The notes under the pieces were generated by a model that made no database searches, was not told where the DNA came from, and was given only the letters and a program-made list of their open reading frames with translations. DNA of 64,000 nucleotides, from assembly GCA_949752795.1 (NCBI GenBank), contig OX457058.1, positions 153,894,353-153,958,352 of the forward strand. Direction: 5' to 3'. A program made the position numbers and the translations under genes. This DNA is from Hyperoodon ampullatus. Taxonomy: Eukaryota > Chordata > Mammalia > Artiodactyla > Ziphiidae. Of this stretch, positions 35,594 to 48,039 are shown piece by piece (within the stretch, counting starts at the first letter, position 1; the number at the start of each line of letters is the position of its first letter).

Positions 35594-35740
35594 TCATGAT
35601 GATGATCATCACGGTTATGATGGTGGCGATGGTGATGATGATGAAGGTGATGATGGTGGTGATAAGATGATGATGGTGATGGTGTTAATGATGATGATGC
35701 TGGTGGTGGTGGTGGTGATGGTGATGATGATACCACTAGC
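35594..35740. repeat. Degenerate (GAT)n/(GGT)n trinucleotide repeat
   Basis: About 145 bp of GATGAT, GGTGAT and GGTGGT units. The SINE upstream inserted into its left edge. Confidence 0.93.
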
Positions 35741-35930
35741 TGGGCACTTATTTTGTGACAAGTACTGTTTTAAGCCCTTGATCTATATTAACTCACTTAA
35801 CCTCTTGAGGTGTAGGTATGGCTATTATCTCTTTTCCAAAATTAGGACAATGTGGCACAGAGAAATTAAATAACTTGCCTAAAGTCACAGAGCTAGCAGG
35901 TGAGGGACGCAAGATTACAATTCCACCAGT
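35735..35930 (-). mobile_element. MIR element
   Basis: 'cttattttgtgacaagtact', 'taacttgcctaaagtcacag', 'agctagcaggtgagggacgc'. Confidence 0.8.
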
Positions 35931-36064
35931 TTGGGTCCAGAGTCCACCTGGCACCTCCAGGACAATGACAGGTCTGCTCGTGTTTCAGTCCTTCAGGGTC
36001 TCCACTGCCACCTCTTGGTGGGTTCTCAAGAAAAGTCCTCCATGGATCCAGATCTCTCCTTGGG

Positions 36065-36503
<439 letters not shown>

Positions 36504-36762
36504 TGGCCTGGCACAAGGACCGACTCCCACCCAAGGACAGACAAACCGACGGGGAGACCTCCACAGCCACCAGCCTCAACATTCAAGTCCTGTATCATGG
36601 CCACGAGCAGTCCCAGAGGAAGGGGCTCCTGGCCCCCTGGCTGTGTGCAGAGCCCTGGGTGCTGTGGGGTAGGGAACGGGGATGGGAGGGCAGGGCGCGG
36701 GGCTCATCTGTAACTGGCTTTTTCTTTGGTATGTTTTTCCTCCGCCACGGGCAACGCTTGAG

Positions 36763-36849
36763 GCCTGGGCCAGAGCTGACTCCCCTGAGGCTGGAGACCA
36801 GCGAGGAAGTGCCCCCTCTCCCTGCCAAATCACCAAGAGGCAGCACTAA
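36763..36849 (+). other. ESRRB: Candidate alternative C-terminal exon segment (human long-isoform counterpart)
   Basis: After AG at 36761-36762 the frame that would follow ...EAK reads AWARADSPEAGDQRGSAPSP then CQITKRQH and stops at TAA 36847-36849, 28 codons. The start AWARADS and the KRQH block agree with the unique C-terminus of human long ERRbeta as I remember it. Past the stop, a different frame continues with HFLTP, which the human tail also contains. The donor would be the GT at 36498. Whether it is ever spliced here is unknown. Confidence 0.4.
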
Positions 36850-37173
36850 CATAATACATTTCCTAACCCCATGCCCGACCCCCCTGTCCTCTGTCCATGG
36901 CCTGGGTGGGCAGTGCTTAGCACCCAGGACTCTGGCATACTCAAGTGGGGTACCTTCTGGAGGTTTCCCTCTCCCAGAGGGCAGTTACTTTCTTGCAGCG
37001 GTGCTGCCTACTCTGGGGTTCTGTGGGGCCCCTCAAGAGGCCCTACGCCTTCCACAGTCCAGACGGCTCCCTCCCTCCATCCTTCCTCTAAGCTCCCAGG
37101 CCCGGCTCACCATCAGGAGAGTGGCCGCCAGAACTCGTGCGTTTCCATGGTGACCCCACCGCTCGGTGCACCT

Positions 37174-37195
37174 CCCCCCCCCCCCCCCCCCCCCC
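37174..37195. repeat. Poly(C) run of 22
   Basis: Uninterrupted C22 on the sense strand within the probable 3'UTR, bordered by CCT and GCC. Its length may be affected by sequencing error. Confidence 0.9.
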
Positions 37196-39413
37196 GCCTG
37201 CCTGTCCCCGCGGCCCCAGGGCCTGTCCTCCCCCTCTCTCCCCCAGGAGTCCTGCTGCTACTTCCTGCCCTACCTCAGAGCCCACTCCCACAGTGGGCTC
37301 AGCCAGCCGAGACTTCAGGGCCCGTAGGTGGGAATGGTGCTGGCTCAGAGAAGAGCAGGGTCCAGGCAACACTCCCTAGCGCTCCCCCTTCTTCTGGCTT
37401 CTCCCACTCCCCGGGGGCAGGTCCAGAGCAGGTAGGCCTTGGGAAGTGAGGGAGATGCAGGGGCCTGACCCCGTCTGAGGGCACCCTGGGCACTTGATTC
37501 TGACAGCCCTGGGAGGACCGGGTCAGGATAGGGAGAGGCCCAAACCAATCTTTGCCGAGCACAGAAAGGCCCAGAAGCAGAGATGAGCAGGCGGGGGAAC
37601 CCTGAAGACAGAGGCTCGGTGGAGGTCACCAGCCTGCCTGATCTTTCCTGGTATCCAGGGGCAGTGGGTACCAAAGCCCCCTCGCCTGCATTCCAAGGGC
37701 TGGGTGAATCAGCGCCACAAGAGGGGCTGCTCCTGCCATCCTTGGCCTAAGGAGGTGTAGCGTAGCTCCCTGGGTGCACTTAGAAGACCAGCTTTCTGGC
37801 AGGACAGCCACTCCGGCTTCCCATCAGTCCTCCAGGCTGCTGTGTAAGGTGACAACCACCCCAGTTCGCCCAGGACCGGTTCTGGCACTGAAAGTCCATT
37901 TCCCAGGAAACCCCTCAGTCCTGCCCAAATGGGGACAGTTGGTCACCCATTTCTGCGAGTGGCTATGAAAGTTTGTTCTCACCCACTTGTGGTAGGTCGG
38001 GGTCAGCCTTGAACATGCAATGTGGTGCTCACGGGGTTGGCTGAGGGCCGCTCAGAGGATCTCCCGAGGATGAAGGGATTTGAGCATTATGGAGAAGCTT
38101 CTTCCAATCAGCTGCCTTCTAAAGCAGGCATAGGAGCATCCCCACTGGGGCACATCCCTGGGGAATCCACACACATTCTAACCCGACCTCTCGTCACTTG
38201 GAGAGGCAGGCAGATGCCATCCACCTGTCGCCAGGACCAGGAGGCCAGGCACCCTCCTCCACAGCCTCGCAGCTTTCCAAGGGAAGCAGCTACTGCTGGT
38301 TCCACCTCTCCATCCCCAGACACCACTCCTTCTGAGCCTTTGCTGGGACGTGCTGAGGTCACCCCAGGCAGGAGGGTTGGCTAAATCCTAGCAGCTGCTC
38401 TCAGATACCTTCACATAGAAAATGTCAAGGGGTTCCAAGAGACTTCACAGGCCAGCAAAGGGTGCCCCCCCTCCCTTTTGCCTGTGGGGATGGCCACAGT
38501 CACTTGTCAGTGAGCACTGGAATGATCCGGGATGCTTCAGCCCTAGCTCTCTGTGCAGTCACCAATCTGGGCGGGCAGATGCACAGGTGCCTCTAAGGGA
38601 CCAGGGGTAAAACCCAGGCCTAACTTAGCCACCGGGGGCCATGCCATGAAGTCTGGACTAGGGAGACGGCACGGTGCGAGAACTTGGGGTCTGCTCTGCG
38701 GGAGCCTCCCCTAGCCCCCTCACTGTGCTGTGTGCTCGAGGAGGTGGGCAGGAGTCGCACCTCATCACCCCGTTCTCTGTAGCGTCACTGCTCAAGCATG
38801 AGGACCCAAGCTGTGAGCTGCGGCAGGGACTTGTGCACAACTGGCCTTTGCAGTCCATCTTTTCTAGAAAAAGCATCTCTGGCTAACAGTGCAACAACTG
38901 GTTTGCGGTGGGTGGGTGTTCTGTACACAGGGCAGCTGTGCCTCGCCGGATCACATACATCTGCAAGTGTCCCGGCATCAGAGCCCCTTTAAAGCAAAGA
39001 GGAGGCAGTGGTCCTGATGGCTTGGTGCTAATGAGATGGATCCTGCTGCTGCTGCTGCTTTTACACTTAAAAAACGTCAATGGCAACAGGAAATGTATCA
39101 GTAATGATGAGAATTCTGTCCAATGGGAAAGGCCCTGGTGTGTACTTGATGGATCCATTGGCATTCAGAGAAAAAGTTTAGGAGCCAACTTCTTAGTTGG
39201 AAGTCTAGCCAGCTTTGGGACCTCCCTGGGAAGAGGGGGGGCCCTGACTTAGTGGAAGACGGTGGAGCAAGGAGAGTTTAGGACACCCCATCCCCCCAAA
39301 CAGAGCAAAACTGAAGTTTACCTGCAAATCCGCTGTTCCTGGAAAACCTGTAAAGAGGAAATAGCCCTTCTCAGTTGTACTCTCATGATACAGGTCATTG
39401 AAATGAACCAAGA

Positions 39414-39419
39414 AATAAA
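39414..39419 (+). terminator. ESRRB: Possible proximal polyadenylation signal
   Basis: AATAAA hexamer within the probable 3'UTR ('agaaataaaatg'). No strong GT-rich element directly after it, so use is uncertain. Confidence 0.3.
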
Positions 39420-39883
39420 ATGAAAAAAATCCAACCATGGAGAAGGTGGTATTGGCTGGGTTTTGTTTGGTCCCCATGTCCCCACCCTTTCTAAAGATTC
39501 TAGACTGGTTTTGTCTCATGTGAACCTTGACAGTGGCTCCCAGTTTGGGCATAGAGGAAACTTCAGTGATTTCCCAGGGCACAATTTAAGAACTGAGTAA
39601 GAAGACCAGAGTAGGATGTTGTGTGGGAGGCCATGGCAGGGCCTTAGAGGAGCCAGAATCTGCACCCACCCCTGTGTCAGGGGCCTCCCTTCCCTCCAGA
39701 CTCTCCCCTCCGCCTGCGCAGTTGGTGAAGGTGGAGGGGGGTTGTGGCGAGGGGAGGTAGTGACAAACTTGTGACCAGAAGACAGAGGGGCCCATGCCCA
39801 CGGAAGAGCACCAAAGAAAAGCACTATGTGGAGATTGTTTTATTTTCTAATAATGATAATATGGCTGGAATGGCTTCTTAAGA

Positions 39884-39891
39884 TGTATATA
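39884..39891 (+). promoter_or_regulatory. ESRRB: Pumilio-type recognition element
   Basis: TGTATATA matches the PUM1/2 RNA motif UGUANAUA and lies about 120 bases before the distal polyadenylation signal, a common location for functional sites. Confidence 0.4.
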
Positions 39892-40007
39892 TTTTTTAAA
39901 ATGGCGGTCCCTCATTGCATCACCCACCTGTACGTACTTCCACCTCTGTATGTGTTCTCCCAAACACCCTAGGATGCTTCCATCCGGGTCCCATGTATCT
40001 GGAATCT

Positions 40008-40013
40008 AATAAA
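40008..40013 (+). terminator. ESRRB: Likely distal polyadenylation signal of ESRRB
   Basis: AATAAA in 'ctaataaataagg', followed about 30-60 bases later by T/G-rich 'tatctttgctggctggctgt'. Interspersed repeats resume downstream, consistent with the transcript end lying near 40030. Confidence 0.6.
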
Positions 40014-40499
40014 TAAGGAACGGCCTATCGGAGAGTTTCTTCACGCATTATCTTTGCTGGCTGGCTGTCCCCTGGACAGCACTGCCCTCAGGTCTCGGGC
40101 TGATGCTAGAAGAGACCGTCAGGAGAACCAGCTCAGCCTCAGAGTCCTCTGGGGATTCAAGTGAGCATTAAAATGTGTATTCAGCAGCAAAACTCAGGAA
40201 CGCAACTTGAGCAGTGTGATACAGGTCTGAGAACCACTTTTATGTCTTTTCAGACTTTTAGTATTAATGGTGAGGCCCTTTATTATTTTCATTAACGTCA
40301 GAGAAATGGAGTATCAGGTATATGTGAACCAAAAACATTTCATTGCCTTAGGATTTTGAAATGCATCTGTGTATGCACGCACATGATGCAGGCAGTGCAG
40401 AAAGCCCACGTGTCGTACCAGGACACACTAAGGACCTGTGAGAGGCAGAAGGGAGGGCCTGAAAGAAATCGAGAGGACTATATCAGGATCTTTTTTGTT

Positions 40500-40935
40500 G
40501 CAAGTTAAAGACACCACAGCTTATAAGGCTTACTGGGCTTATTGCCTTGGATATATGTGAAGTCTAAATGTGGATCAGGCTTCAGGCAGGGTTTGATCCA
40601 GAGGTTCACAAAATCAGTAGGGCTCTGGCTCTACATTTGTGATTCTCTCAGTTCTGCCCTCTTCTGTCTGTATGCTTTGTCCTCAAACTAGCCTCTTTCA
40701 TAGTAGCAAGAAGGCTGCCAGATTTTTATTTAGCATCATGGGGAGACAGAAAAAAATCTCTTCCTACAACCATGGAAAATATCTGAGAGCTTCATTCTAA
40801 ATCCCAATGGCTTTTGTGCCTATCCCTTAATGGACCACTGTGACCACCTGGGGGTGGGACCAGTCCCACACATCAGTCTAGCTGCTACACAAAAAGGGTT
40901 AGGTTGAAAGTCTAGGAGGTGACCAACCAATCATG
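40500..40935. mobile_element. Ancient interspersed repeat, family not assigned
   Basis: 'gttgcaagttaaagacacca', 'ggcttcaggcagggtttgat' and 'gaccacctgggggtgggacc' suggest the same sort of old repeat as 15200-15615. Confidence 0.4.
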
Positions 40936-41474
40936 ATGCCCACAGAACCCACACACCTAGACAACTCAAGGTCTGGTCAACTTTCAGTGGGCTCTTTGTA
41001 AGTTTACTGAAGCTCTTGGAAGAGAAGATCCACATGGCAGTCTTTGAACTCAATACCTAGCAAGTCTTGTGCATTTAATACATAAACTGTGGGAATGAAG
41101 GTACATGGTCTGTGGATTATTTTAGTTAAATTCCCAATTCACCTACATCTGGTGCATGTGTACATGTGTGTACACAAACACACAGCTGGTATTCATGCTA
41201 CTACCTTAAGAAAAAATAATTAGGAAAGAGTCAATCAGAGCATCATATAATGCAATCAAAATAGAAAATTTTATTGGACTATCTGTTTTAGGATTTTCTG
41301 TACTACGTCTTTGATTTGTCTAGATAATTGTGATCAGACTAGCTAATAGCTCATTTTTTCAAAGACTTAACCCTCATCCATTTCTTTATCTCGCTTCATT
41401 CATTCTCCAAATATTCCCCCCTTCATGTTAGCAAAAGAATTGAAGCTTCAAAGGAAGCGGAAAAAACACAACTG

Positions 41475-42350
41475 AGGGTCATTCATTCATTCAACAAATA
41501 TTTACTGAGGGTCTACCCTGTGCCAGGCATTGTTGGGCAGAGAGACTATATCAGTAAAGAGAACAAGCACAGTCTCTATCTTCATGGAGCACACAGTCTA
41601 GTGGGAGAAAGAGACAACACAATAAATAACCAGATTATATAGTTTGTTAGAATGTGATAAGTTCCATGAGGGGAAAAAAGCAGGATATGGGGAATCAAGA
41701 ATGGGGGGTTGGGATATAATTTTAAAAGGAGGGACTTCCCTGGTGGTCTAGTGGTTAAGACTCCATGCTCCCAATGCAGGGGGCCCGGGTTCAATCCCTG
41801 GTCAGGGAACTAAATCCAGCATGCTGCAACTAAAGATTCCACATGCCACAGCTAAGACCCGGCGCAGCCAAATAAATTAATTAATTAAAAAAACAATTTT
41901 TTAAAGGAGTGGTCAGAGCAGCCTCAATGAGAATGTTTCATTGAACAGCCAGTTGAAAAAGTCGGGTCATGTGAGTGTCTGGAGAAAAAATTCTCCAAGT
42001 AGAGGGATCAGCCCATACAAAGTCCCTGAGGTAGGAGTATGCCTGGCACGTTCAGTGAACATCCAGGGAACAAGTATGGCTGAAGTGGAATTGGTACCAC
42101 GAGAGGGAGTAGGCAAATCACAAGGGGGCTTGAGGCCACAGTAAGTGTGGCTTTCACTTTAAGTGGAAGATTTTGAATAAAGGAGTCCTATGATCTCATG
42201 TCTCAATGGGAGCCTTTGGCTGATGTGTTAATAATAACAGGCCATTGAAGGACAAGGATGGAAGCAGGAAGACCAATTAGGAGACCACAGGTAAGGTGAC
42301 AGTGGGTTAGACCGGGGTCAGGAAAGAGCAGGGGTTAAGAAGTGCTTGAG
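41475..42350 (-). mobile_element. L2 fragment (antisense) split by a CHR SINE
   Basis: 'cattcaacaaatatttactg', 'gtctaccctgtgccaggcat', 'aaagtccctgaggtaggagt' and 'gaataaaggagtcctatgat' follow antisense L2 order. The SINE at 41731-41900 interrupts it. Confidence 0.7.
41731..41900 (+). mobile_element. Older CHR-type SINE, short form
   Basis: 'gggacttccctggtggtcta', 'ggttcaatccctggtcaggg', ending in (TTAA)n. Flanked by 'attttaaaaggag' and 'attttttaaaggag'. Confidence 0.92.
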
Positions 42351-42899
42351 TCCTGGATCAGTTTCAAAACCACTAGGATCTGCTGATAGATTGGATGTGG
42401 AATGTGAGGGGGAAAAGGAGACATATGGGATTTCAAAGATTTTGGCCCCAACAACTAGTCTAGGGTTGTCATCCACTGAGGTGGGAAGACTCAGAGAAGG
42501 CAGCTCTGGGAGCCAGAGGTGGGGAATCAACTGTGTTACGTTTGAGAAGCTATTGAAAGTCCAGAAGAGACACCAAGAAGACAGCAGGTGTGGGGCCTGC
42601 TAAATGGGGAACAGGGAATGAGAGAGCATCCCTAGAGAGCAGATGTTAGCACTGACCATCTTCAGCGGCTGTGAATTCCTTCTCACATCCAGCCAACAGC
42701 AGCCCTTTCTCTCTAAGGCAGTAAAGTAGAATTCATCTTAGAAACACAGATTTTGGGAACAGAAGGGGCTTAGCAACTACCGTTTTATATCCCTATTTGA
42801 CAGCTGTGAGAAATTAGCCTAAACTCTAACCTCACCCTTGATTCTCAAAAACAGTGCGGGGTACTGGACTGAGGCATGAACAGCTGCTTGACTTGATTT

Positions 42900-43085
42900 G
42901 ACCAGAAGTTCTCAAATGGGGACGACTTTGTCCCCAGGGGTACACTGGCAACTTCTGGAGACATCTTTGGCTGTCTCATCGGGGGCGCTACTGGCATCTA
43001 GTGGGTGGAGGCCAGGCCCCGCAACAAAGGATAATCTGACCTCAAATGTCAACAGCGCTGAGGTTGAAAAACCCTGATTTACACA
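42900..43085 (-). mobile_element. MER20-like hAT DNA transposon
   Basis: 'ccccaggggtacactggcaa', 'cttctggagacatctttggc', 'ctactggcatctagtgggtg' and 'gcaacaaaggataatctgac' read as antisense MER20, a ~200-bp non-autonomous hAT element. It is nearly complete here. Confidence 0.75.
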
Positions 43086-43470
43086 CATTAGGGCATTATC
43101 AAGGAAACCCCCCACGCTGGGTTCCAGGGAAGAGAATTTGGGGGTGTCAACTCACCTTATCAAGCTCCTCCCACCACTAGGTGCCACCTCTGCCTCACCT
43201 GGTCTTGCTCTGACCCTGACACATCTGTCGGGGGCAGACGTCCCACGCTCTACGTGAACGATTCCTACTTAGACTCAACCTAGCGGTGTGAGGAGAGAGG
43301 GGTCCGGTCCTGCAGTCTCTGCAGTCAGGCCGATCTGGTTTCCTTTTACATGTAAACCTTTGGTTTGGGGAAGCAAGATCGCACCTGTGGCTTCCTGTCT
43401 GGAAAAAGTGGAGAGTCTTGCTGGCAAACCCTGTGCTCCCTGTTTAAGGTGCTGAGAATGAAGGCCTCCA

Positions 43471-43493
43471 CCTCCTCCTCCTCCTCCTCCTCT
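43471..43493. repeat. (CCT)n microsatellite
   Basis: About eight CCT/CTC trinucleotides. Confidence 0.9.
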
Positions 43494-44779
43494 TGGCCTC
43501 AAGTGGCCCTCCCATGACTGTCCCTACATGTTCAGCTCCATCTGTGAGTTTTTCCTGATCATTTCCCTCGCTGGCCTGGGATGGGCAGGGAACCTGGGGC
43601 TTAAACTTAGCCTTTCAAAACCCCGTGTCTGATGGTCAGATGCTAAGGCTTCTTCTCTACAGGAGACCTTTATTTCCAAGTTACTTTTCCCAGGAAGTTG
43701 GTCTCACTTCTACAGTCATCCCCCCGTTCTCAGACCAAATGCCCAGCCCATCTGTGCAAAGATCCCACTGGCAGCTGTTTCAAGTCAAAGCGAGGGCACT
43801 GTGGCTCTCAGTTGGGTACTGAAGAGTCTCCCCACCTCCCCTGCGGAGAAGAAGGACCACCAGAGCCTCCCGTCACTTCCTCCCACACACGCACATGACA
43901 AGCCCTACAGTCAAGCTTGGAGCAAGGCTGGGACGGGGGCTGGCATAAAGGAGAGAAGACTCTGGAGCAACCCATGGGCCACACGGACTGCACTAGACCC
44001 CATTCTCAAGGCCCCTCATTAAATACATGTTCCAGGTAAAGCCCCAATACCACATTCAATGCCCAGCTGGTCCCTTCCAAAGAAACAACAGTCCAGCAAC
44101 CACAAAATAACTAAAAGTGACTGTAGTCTTACCCTTAGCATATCCTTAACACCACCAGTGGGATGTTAAATGATCAATGTACAGCAAAGCTTCATCAGGA
44201 ACCTCTTTTTTCATCTCTCTCTCCCAGGCAGCACCTGCTCCTGGAAATCTCTCTTGTGCATCTCCATACTGTCCCAGCTCCCCCTAACTCAGTCTTCTGG
44301 GCGCCCCTTTTCAGCTGCTCCATCCCTGATTCGGCTCTTGGCTACCTAGATCAGCTCAGCCTCTCCAGCTTCTTTCCACTTTTCTGCACAAGCTAAAGAG
44401 GAGTTAGAAGCTGATCCAGGAAGCAAAATCTCTTCTTGAGCAGAGGGCGTGGGGTGGGGGCAGTGGAAGAAGACTGAAAACCTCACCACCTCATATATTT
44501 TATTTTGCCTCTGATGCAAATTCACTTCGCCCCCAAAGGAACAGATGGTACCTGGAATCCCAGAGAGCTGCCCCTTACCTGCCCCGAGGCTCTGCCATGC
44601 AGACTGTGGTCCCACAGAACCAGGACGTGCCCAACCAGGAACCCACCTCCAGGCTCAAAGGCTGGCAGCTGTTTTAGGAAAACACCTAGAGAGGCAAATC
44701 TTTTCCGATCCAGGATGTGCTGTCTCTTCTCAGTAAGCCCTCTTTTTCCTTGCTTATTCTAGTCACTTTGGCCTGCTCT

Positions 44780-45540
44780 CTTTACTCATTCATTCATCAC
44801 CTGGCATGGGGCTAGATCTGGGGGTATGGTGAGGGCTCCTGATTTAGCAGAGAAGATAGATGGCGAACTAGCGGTTTATGAGGACATCTTATCCAGGAGA
44901 CTTTCAGCAACATATGGGCATGTGTAACAGGGCAACCAACCTGGTCTTTGGGGGAGTGGGGTTTGTGCAAGTAACCATCCTTTGGGAGCAGGTGGAGGCT
45001 GAGACCTGTAGGGGAGGAGGAAGCCAGGTGAGCCTTGGGGAGAGAATTTCCAGAATAGAGAGAGGAGAGACACACACACACAGAGGATGATGTGCCCCAG
45101 GCTTGCTCAAGAAACTGGAAGAATGGGCTTCCCTGGTGGCGCAGTGGTTGGGAGTCCGCCTGCCGATGCAGGGGACACGGGTTTGTGCCCCGGTCCGGGA
45201 AGATCCCACATGCCGCGGAGCGGCTGGGCCCGTGGGCCATGGCCGTTAAGCCTGCGCGTCCGGAGCCTGTGCTCCGCAACGGGAGAGGCCACAACAGTGA
45301 GAGGCCCGCGTACCGCAAAAAAAAAAAAAAGAAACTGGAAGAAGGCCATCTGATTGGTTGGTCGGTGGCAAAGGGGTGGAAGAGGAGAGAAGGCTGGAAA
45401 TCAGAGGGGCCAGACTGCATAGGGATTGGTCGGCCTTGTTGAGGACATTGCTCTCTATCCCAGAACAAATGGGAAAGCCTGGCAGAGTTTTAAACAGGGA
45501 AGGCACATAGTCAGATCCGTCTCTCCCACCTAGAGATAGT
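44780..45540 (-). mobile_element. Probable L2 fragment (antisense) split by a CHR SINE
   Basis: 'ctcattcattcatcacctgg' at the left and 'tggcagagttttaaacaggg' with 'aggcacatagtcagatccgt' at the right have antisense L2 style. Middle portions are too diverged to judge. Confidence 0.5.
45124..45330 (+). mobile_element. Young CHR-type SINE
   Basis: Sense full-length copy, 14-base A tail, target-site duplication 'aagaaactggaagaa' on both sides. Confidence 0.96.
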
Positions 45541-45699
45541 GGGTCAAGCTTTCTGTCCTCCACGGACTGGCTATGGTCATGAAGCACAAGTTTTCGGTTC
45601 AGACTGGCCTAGGCTCAGAAGTCCCTGCTCTGCCCTCACTGGCAGTGTGGCCAAGGCCAGGCACCTCCCTTTCGATCTGCACAATGGAGCTTACCATAC

Positions 45700-45960
45700 C
45701 CTGTAAAGATGCTAACAAGTTACATATTCGTGGGACCCCAGCTACATCCCAGACACTTTACACGTATAATCCCATTCGTTCCTCATGATGAGTGTTTCAC
45801 ACGAATGCTGCTGTCTTCATGTGATGGGTGACTAAAGCTCAGAAAGGTTAACCAACTTGCATAAGGTCACAGAGCTCAAATTTGAATCCAGATCTGCATG
45901 AGTTCAATTAAAATCTCTTCTCTTAACCACCACACCATATTTCAGACTAATTATTTAAGG
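45700..45960 (-). mobile_element. MIR element
   Basis: 'ggttaaccaacttgcataag', 'gtcacagagctcaaatttga', 'ctcttctcttaaccaccaca'. Confidence 0.8.
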
Positions 45961-47574
45961 GCCAGGCACAGAGTAGGCACTCAGCAAGTGTCCGTTCCTT
46001 TCCCAGATCTCCTCCCACAGTAGGGGGCCACATGGCCTCACAGGAGCCACCCCAAGCCACAGGTGTCTGCTCCCACCCCTGCCAGGGCCAGCTTGCTGGC
46101 CATCCAGGTCAGCTCACCAATATTTCCAGCTGGATAGGGAGCCTTCTTCTGTGCCACGTAGCTCCTGTGCACGATCACAAAGGGGCCTCTGGAGGGGGTC
46201 TTGCTGTGCCAATTAAGTGACTTTACCCAAAGTCATGCCCCTTGTAGGTAACTGGGGTGACGCTGCTGGCCTTCAGACCACATTACTGGGGACAACATTC
46301 CAGGAACTCCATACCTTATTCTTTCCCACTTGTCTTTGAAAAATGTCAGCCTTGCCTCATGGGCCAATAGTGTGATGACATTTCTGTCGTCATCCTAAAG
46401 GTCCCTGGATGGAAGGCATAGACTCATTAAGAGGGAAAGCCTCCGTTATACGCTATCAGAGGTCAGAGGTCAGAGCTTAGATAGAAGGGATCCTCTGTCC
46501 CCAAACAAAACACGGAGGATCGTAGGGTACCCTGGGAGGTGGAGGTAGACAGGGATGCCTGGGGCAGGTATTTTGTGTCCCTCAAACCATGTCTGGTAGG
46601 TGGTTGGTTCTGCCTAAGGTCACTTTCTTAGCCACAGGTCTCCTGCAGAGTGGACATGGGGAGGGGGTACAGGTGTCCAGCACAGAGGAGGGGATGGGCG
46701 ATCCCTGCCTGCCCTGGCCAGGTCCTGCGTCCTCTTCATCCTACGGCACATGTAACCCCCTGCTCCGCACTGGGGTCACTACCATGAGGGTGGGATGGGT
46801 GTGGGGAGTGAGCAGGAGGCCAGTAGAGGAGAGGGACCTGAGACAGATGTGAAAAGCTGGCCAACAGAAAAAGAGAGAGAGAGAATTTGACTCAGAGGCA
46901 ACGTGCCTGGAAGGAGACAAAGCTCCCCCAGCTTCCTCTGGAAATTGCTTTGTTTAAAATGCAAAGTGCAGATGTGTTTAGATGACATCTTAGCATCCAT
47001 CACCCTATGCAAATACAGACCCTGGGGAAGAGGAGCCCCTGTAAGTCACTCGGATCCCCTAATCGAGGGCGTGTGGTGACGGCAGCCTGCGGGAGCAGCA
47101 CAAGGGTGGGTGACAGCTCGCCACCCAGGAGAGGGGCTGGATAAGGGGGTGGGGGGAGGGAGCCCAGCCCTGGGCATGGGGTCGGGGTGTCGGTGGATCC
47201 CCAGCAGTAGGGATGAGCTTCGCCACCTGCGCACACCGCCCACCCCCCGCCCCAGGCTAGCTGCTCTTGGATGGGGATGCGGGGCGTGGGATGCTGCTGC
47301 AGGTGATAGAAGGACAGAGCTCTAAACAAGGAGCTGACAGGCTCAGGGACAGTGAATTAAATCCTTATGGGTGAGCGGGGAGGATAGGATGCCCCTTGCC
47401 TGAACACTCTGCCCCCGGGGAAAACTGGGGAAATCGAAGACCTGGTTAGGGGTGGGGTGGGGCTCTTAAACTCAAGCCCACCATCTGATACCTCAGCCAA
47501 TCACCATACCTGGTCTTCATCATGGTGTTCCAGACTCGGCTTGTATAACTTCAGTGACAAAAACTTAGCCTGGT

Positions 47575-47747
47575 AGGATTACCAGGTAAAATCCTAGACG
47601 CTCAGTTAAATTTGAATTTCAGATAAATAAGGAATAATTTTCTAGTATAATCATGCCCAAAATATTGCATGAGATTTTTGTCGTTTACCTGGAATTCAAA
47701 TGTGACTCGGTGTCCTGTATTTTTACTTGTTAAATCTGGCAACCCTA
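47575..47747. mobile_element. Palindromic MITE-like DNA element flanked by TA
   Basis: The left arm ('agttaaatttgaatttcaga') and right arm ('tggaattcaaatgtgact', reverse-complemented) pair, as do the outer parts 'aggattaccaggtaaaatcc' and 'ttgttaaatctggcaaccct'. TA lies at both ends, as after Tc1/mariner-type insertion. About 170 bp, non-coding. Confidence 0.7.
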
Positions 47748-48039
47748 CAGCCTGGATGATCCATTTCATTTCTGCACATATCTAATCACTAAGTCATGGG
47801 TTGAGCCCACCTCTGCCTACTTGTTACTTCTACGCATCCCAGCCCATCCCGGTTCTGCCTTCCAGGCCACATGCAACAACTTTACTTCCTTCCCTTTATC
47901 TTTCACAGGTTCCCCCCCACTTCCCCCCACCCATAAATGTCCTGCATTCCCAACCCCATCTTAGCCTCTGCCTGTGGTCCTCAACCCTGGGGAAAACCAC
48001 TCAGCTTTGCTGTGAGCTCCACTCCAAACACACTGTCTT

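Larger units (their letters stand above)
36504..40035 (+). other. ESRRB: Probable ESRRB 3' untranslated region
   Basis: From the stop codon to just past the AATAAA at 40008 there is about 3.5 kb without any SINE, LINE or MIR that I recognise, unlike all flanking sequence. This fits a transcribed, constrained 3'UTR. It contains a 22-base C run, a proximal AATAAA at 39414 and a Pumilio-type TGTATATA at 39884. The extent is inferred; transcript data would settle it. Confidence 0.65.

Noticed and set aside
35594..35740. Regular short repeats as a CRISPR-like array
   Set aside because: A simple trinucleotide microsatellite in a mammalian intron, with no spacers or associated genes.
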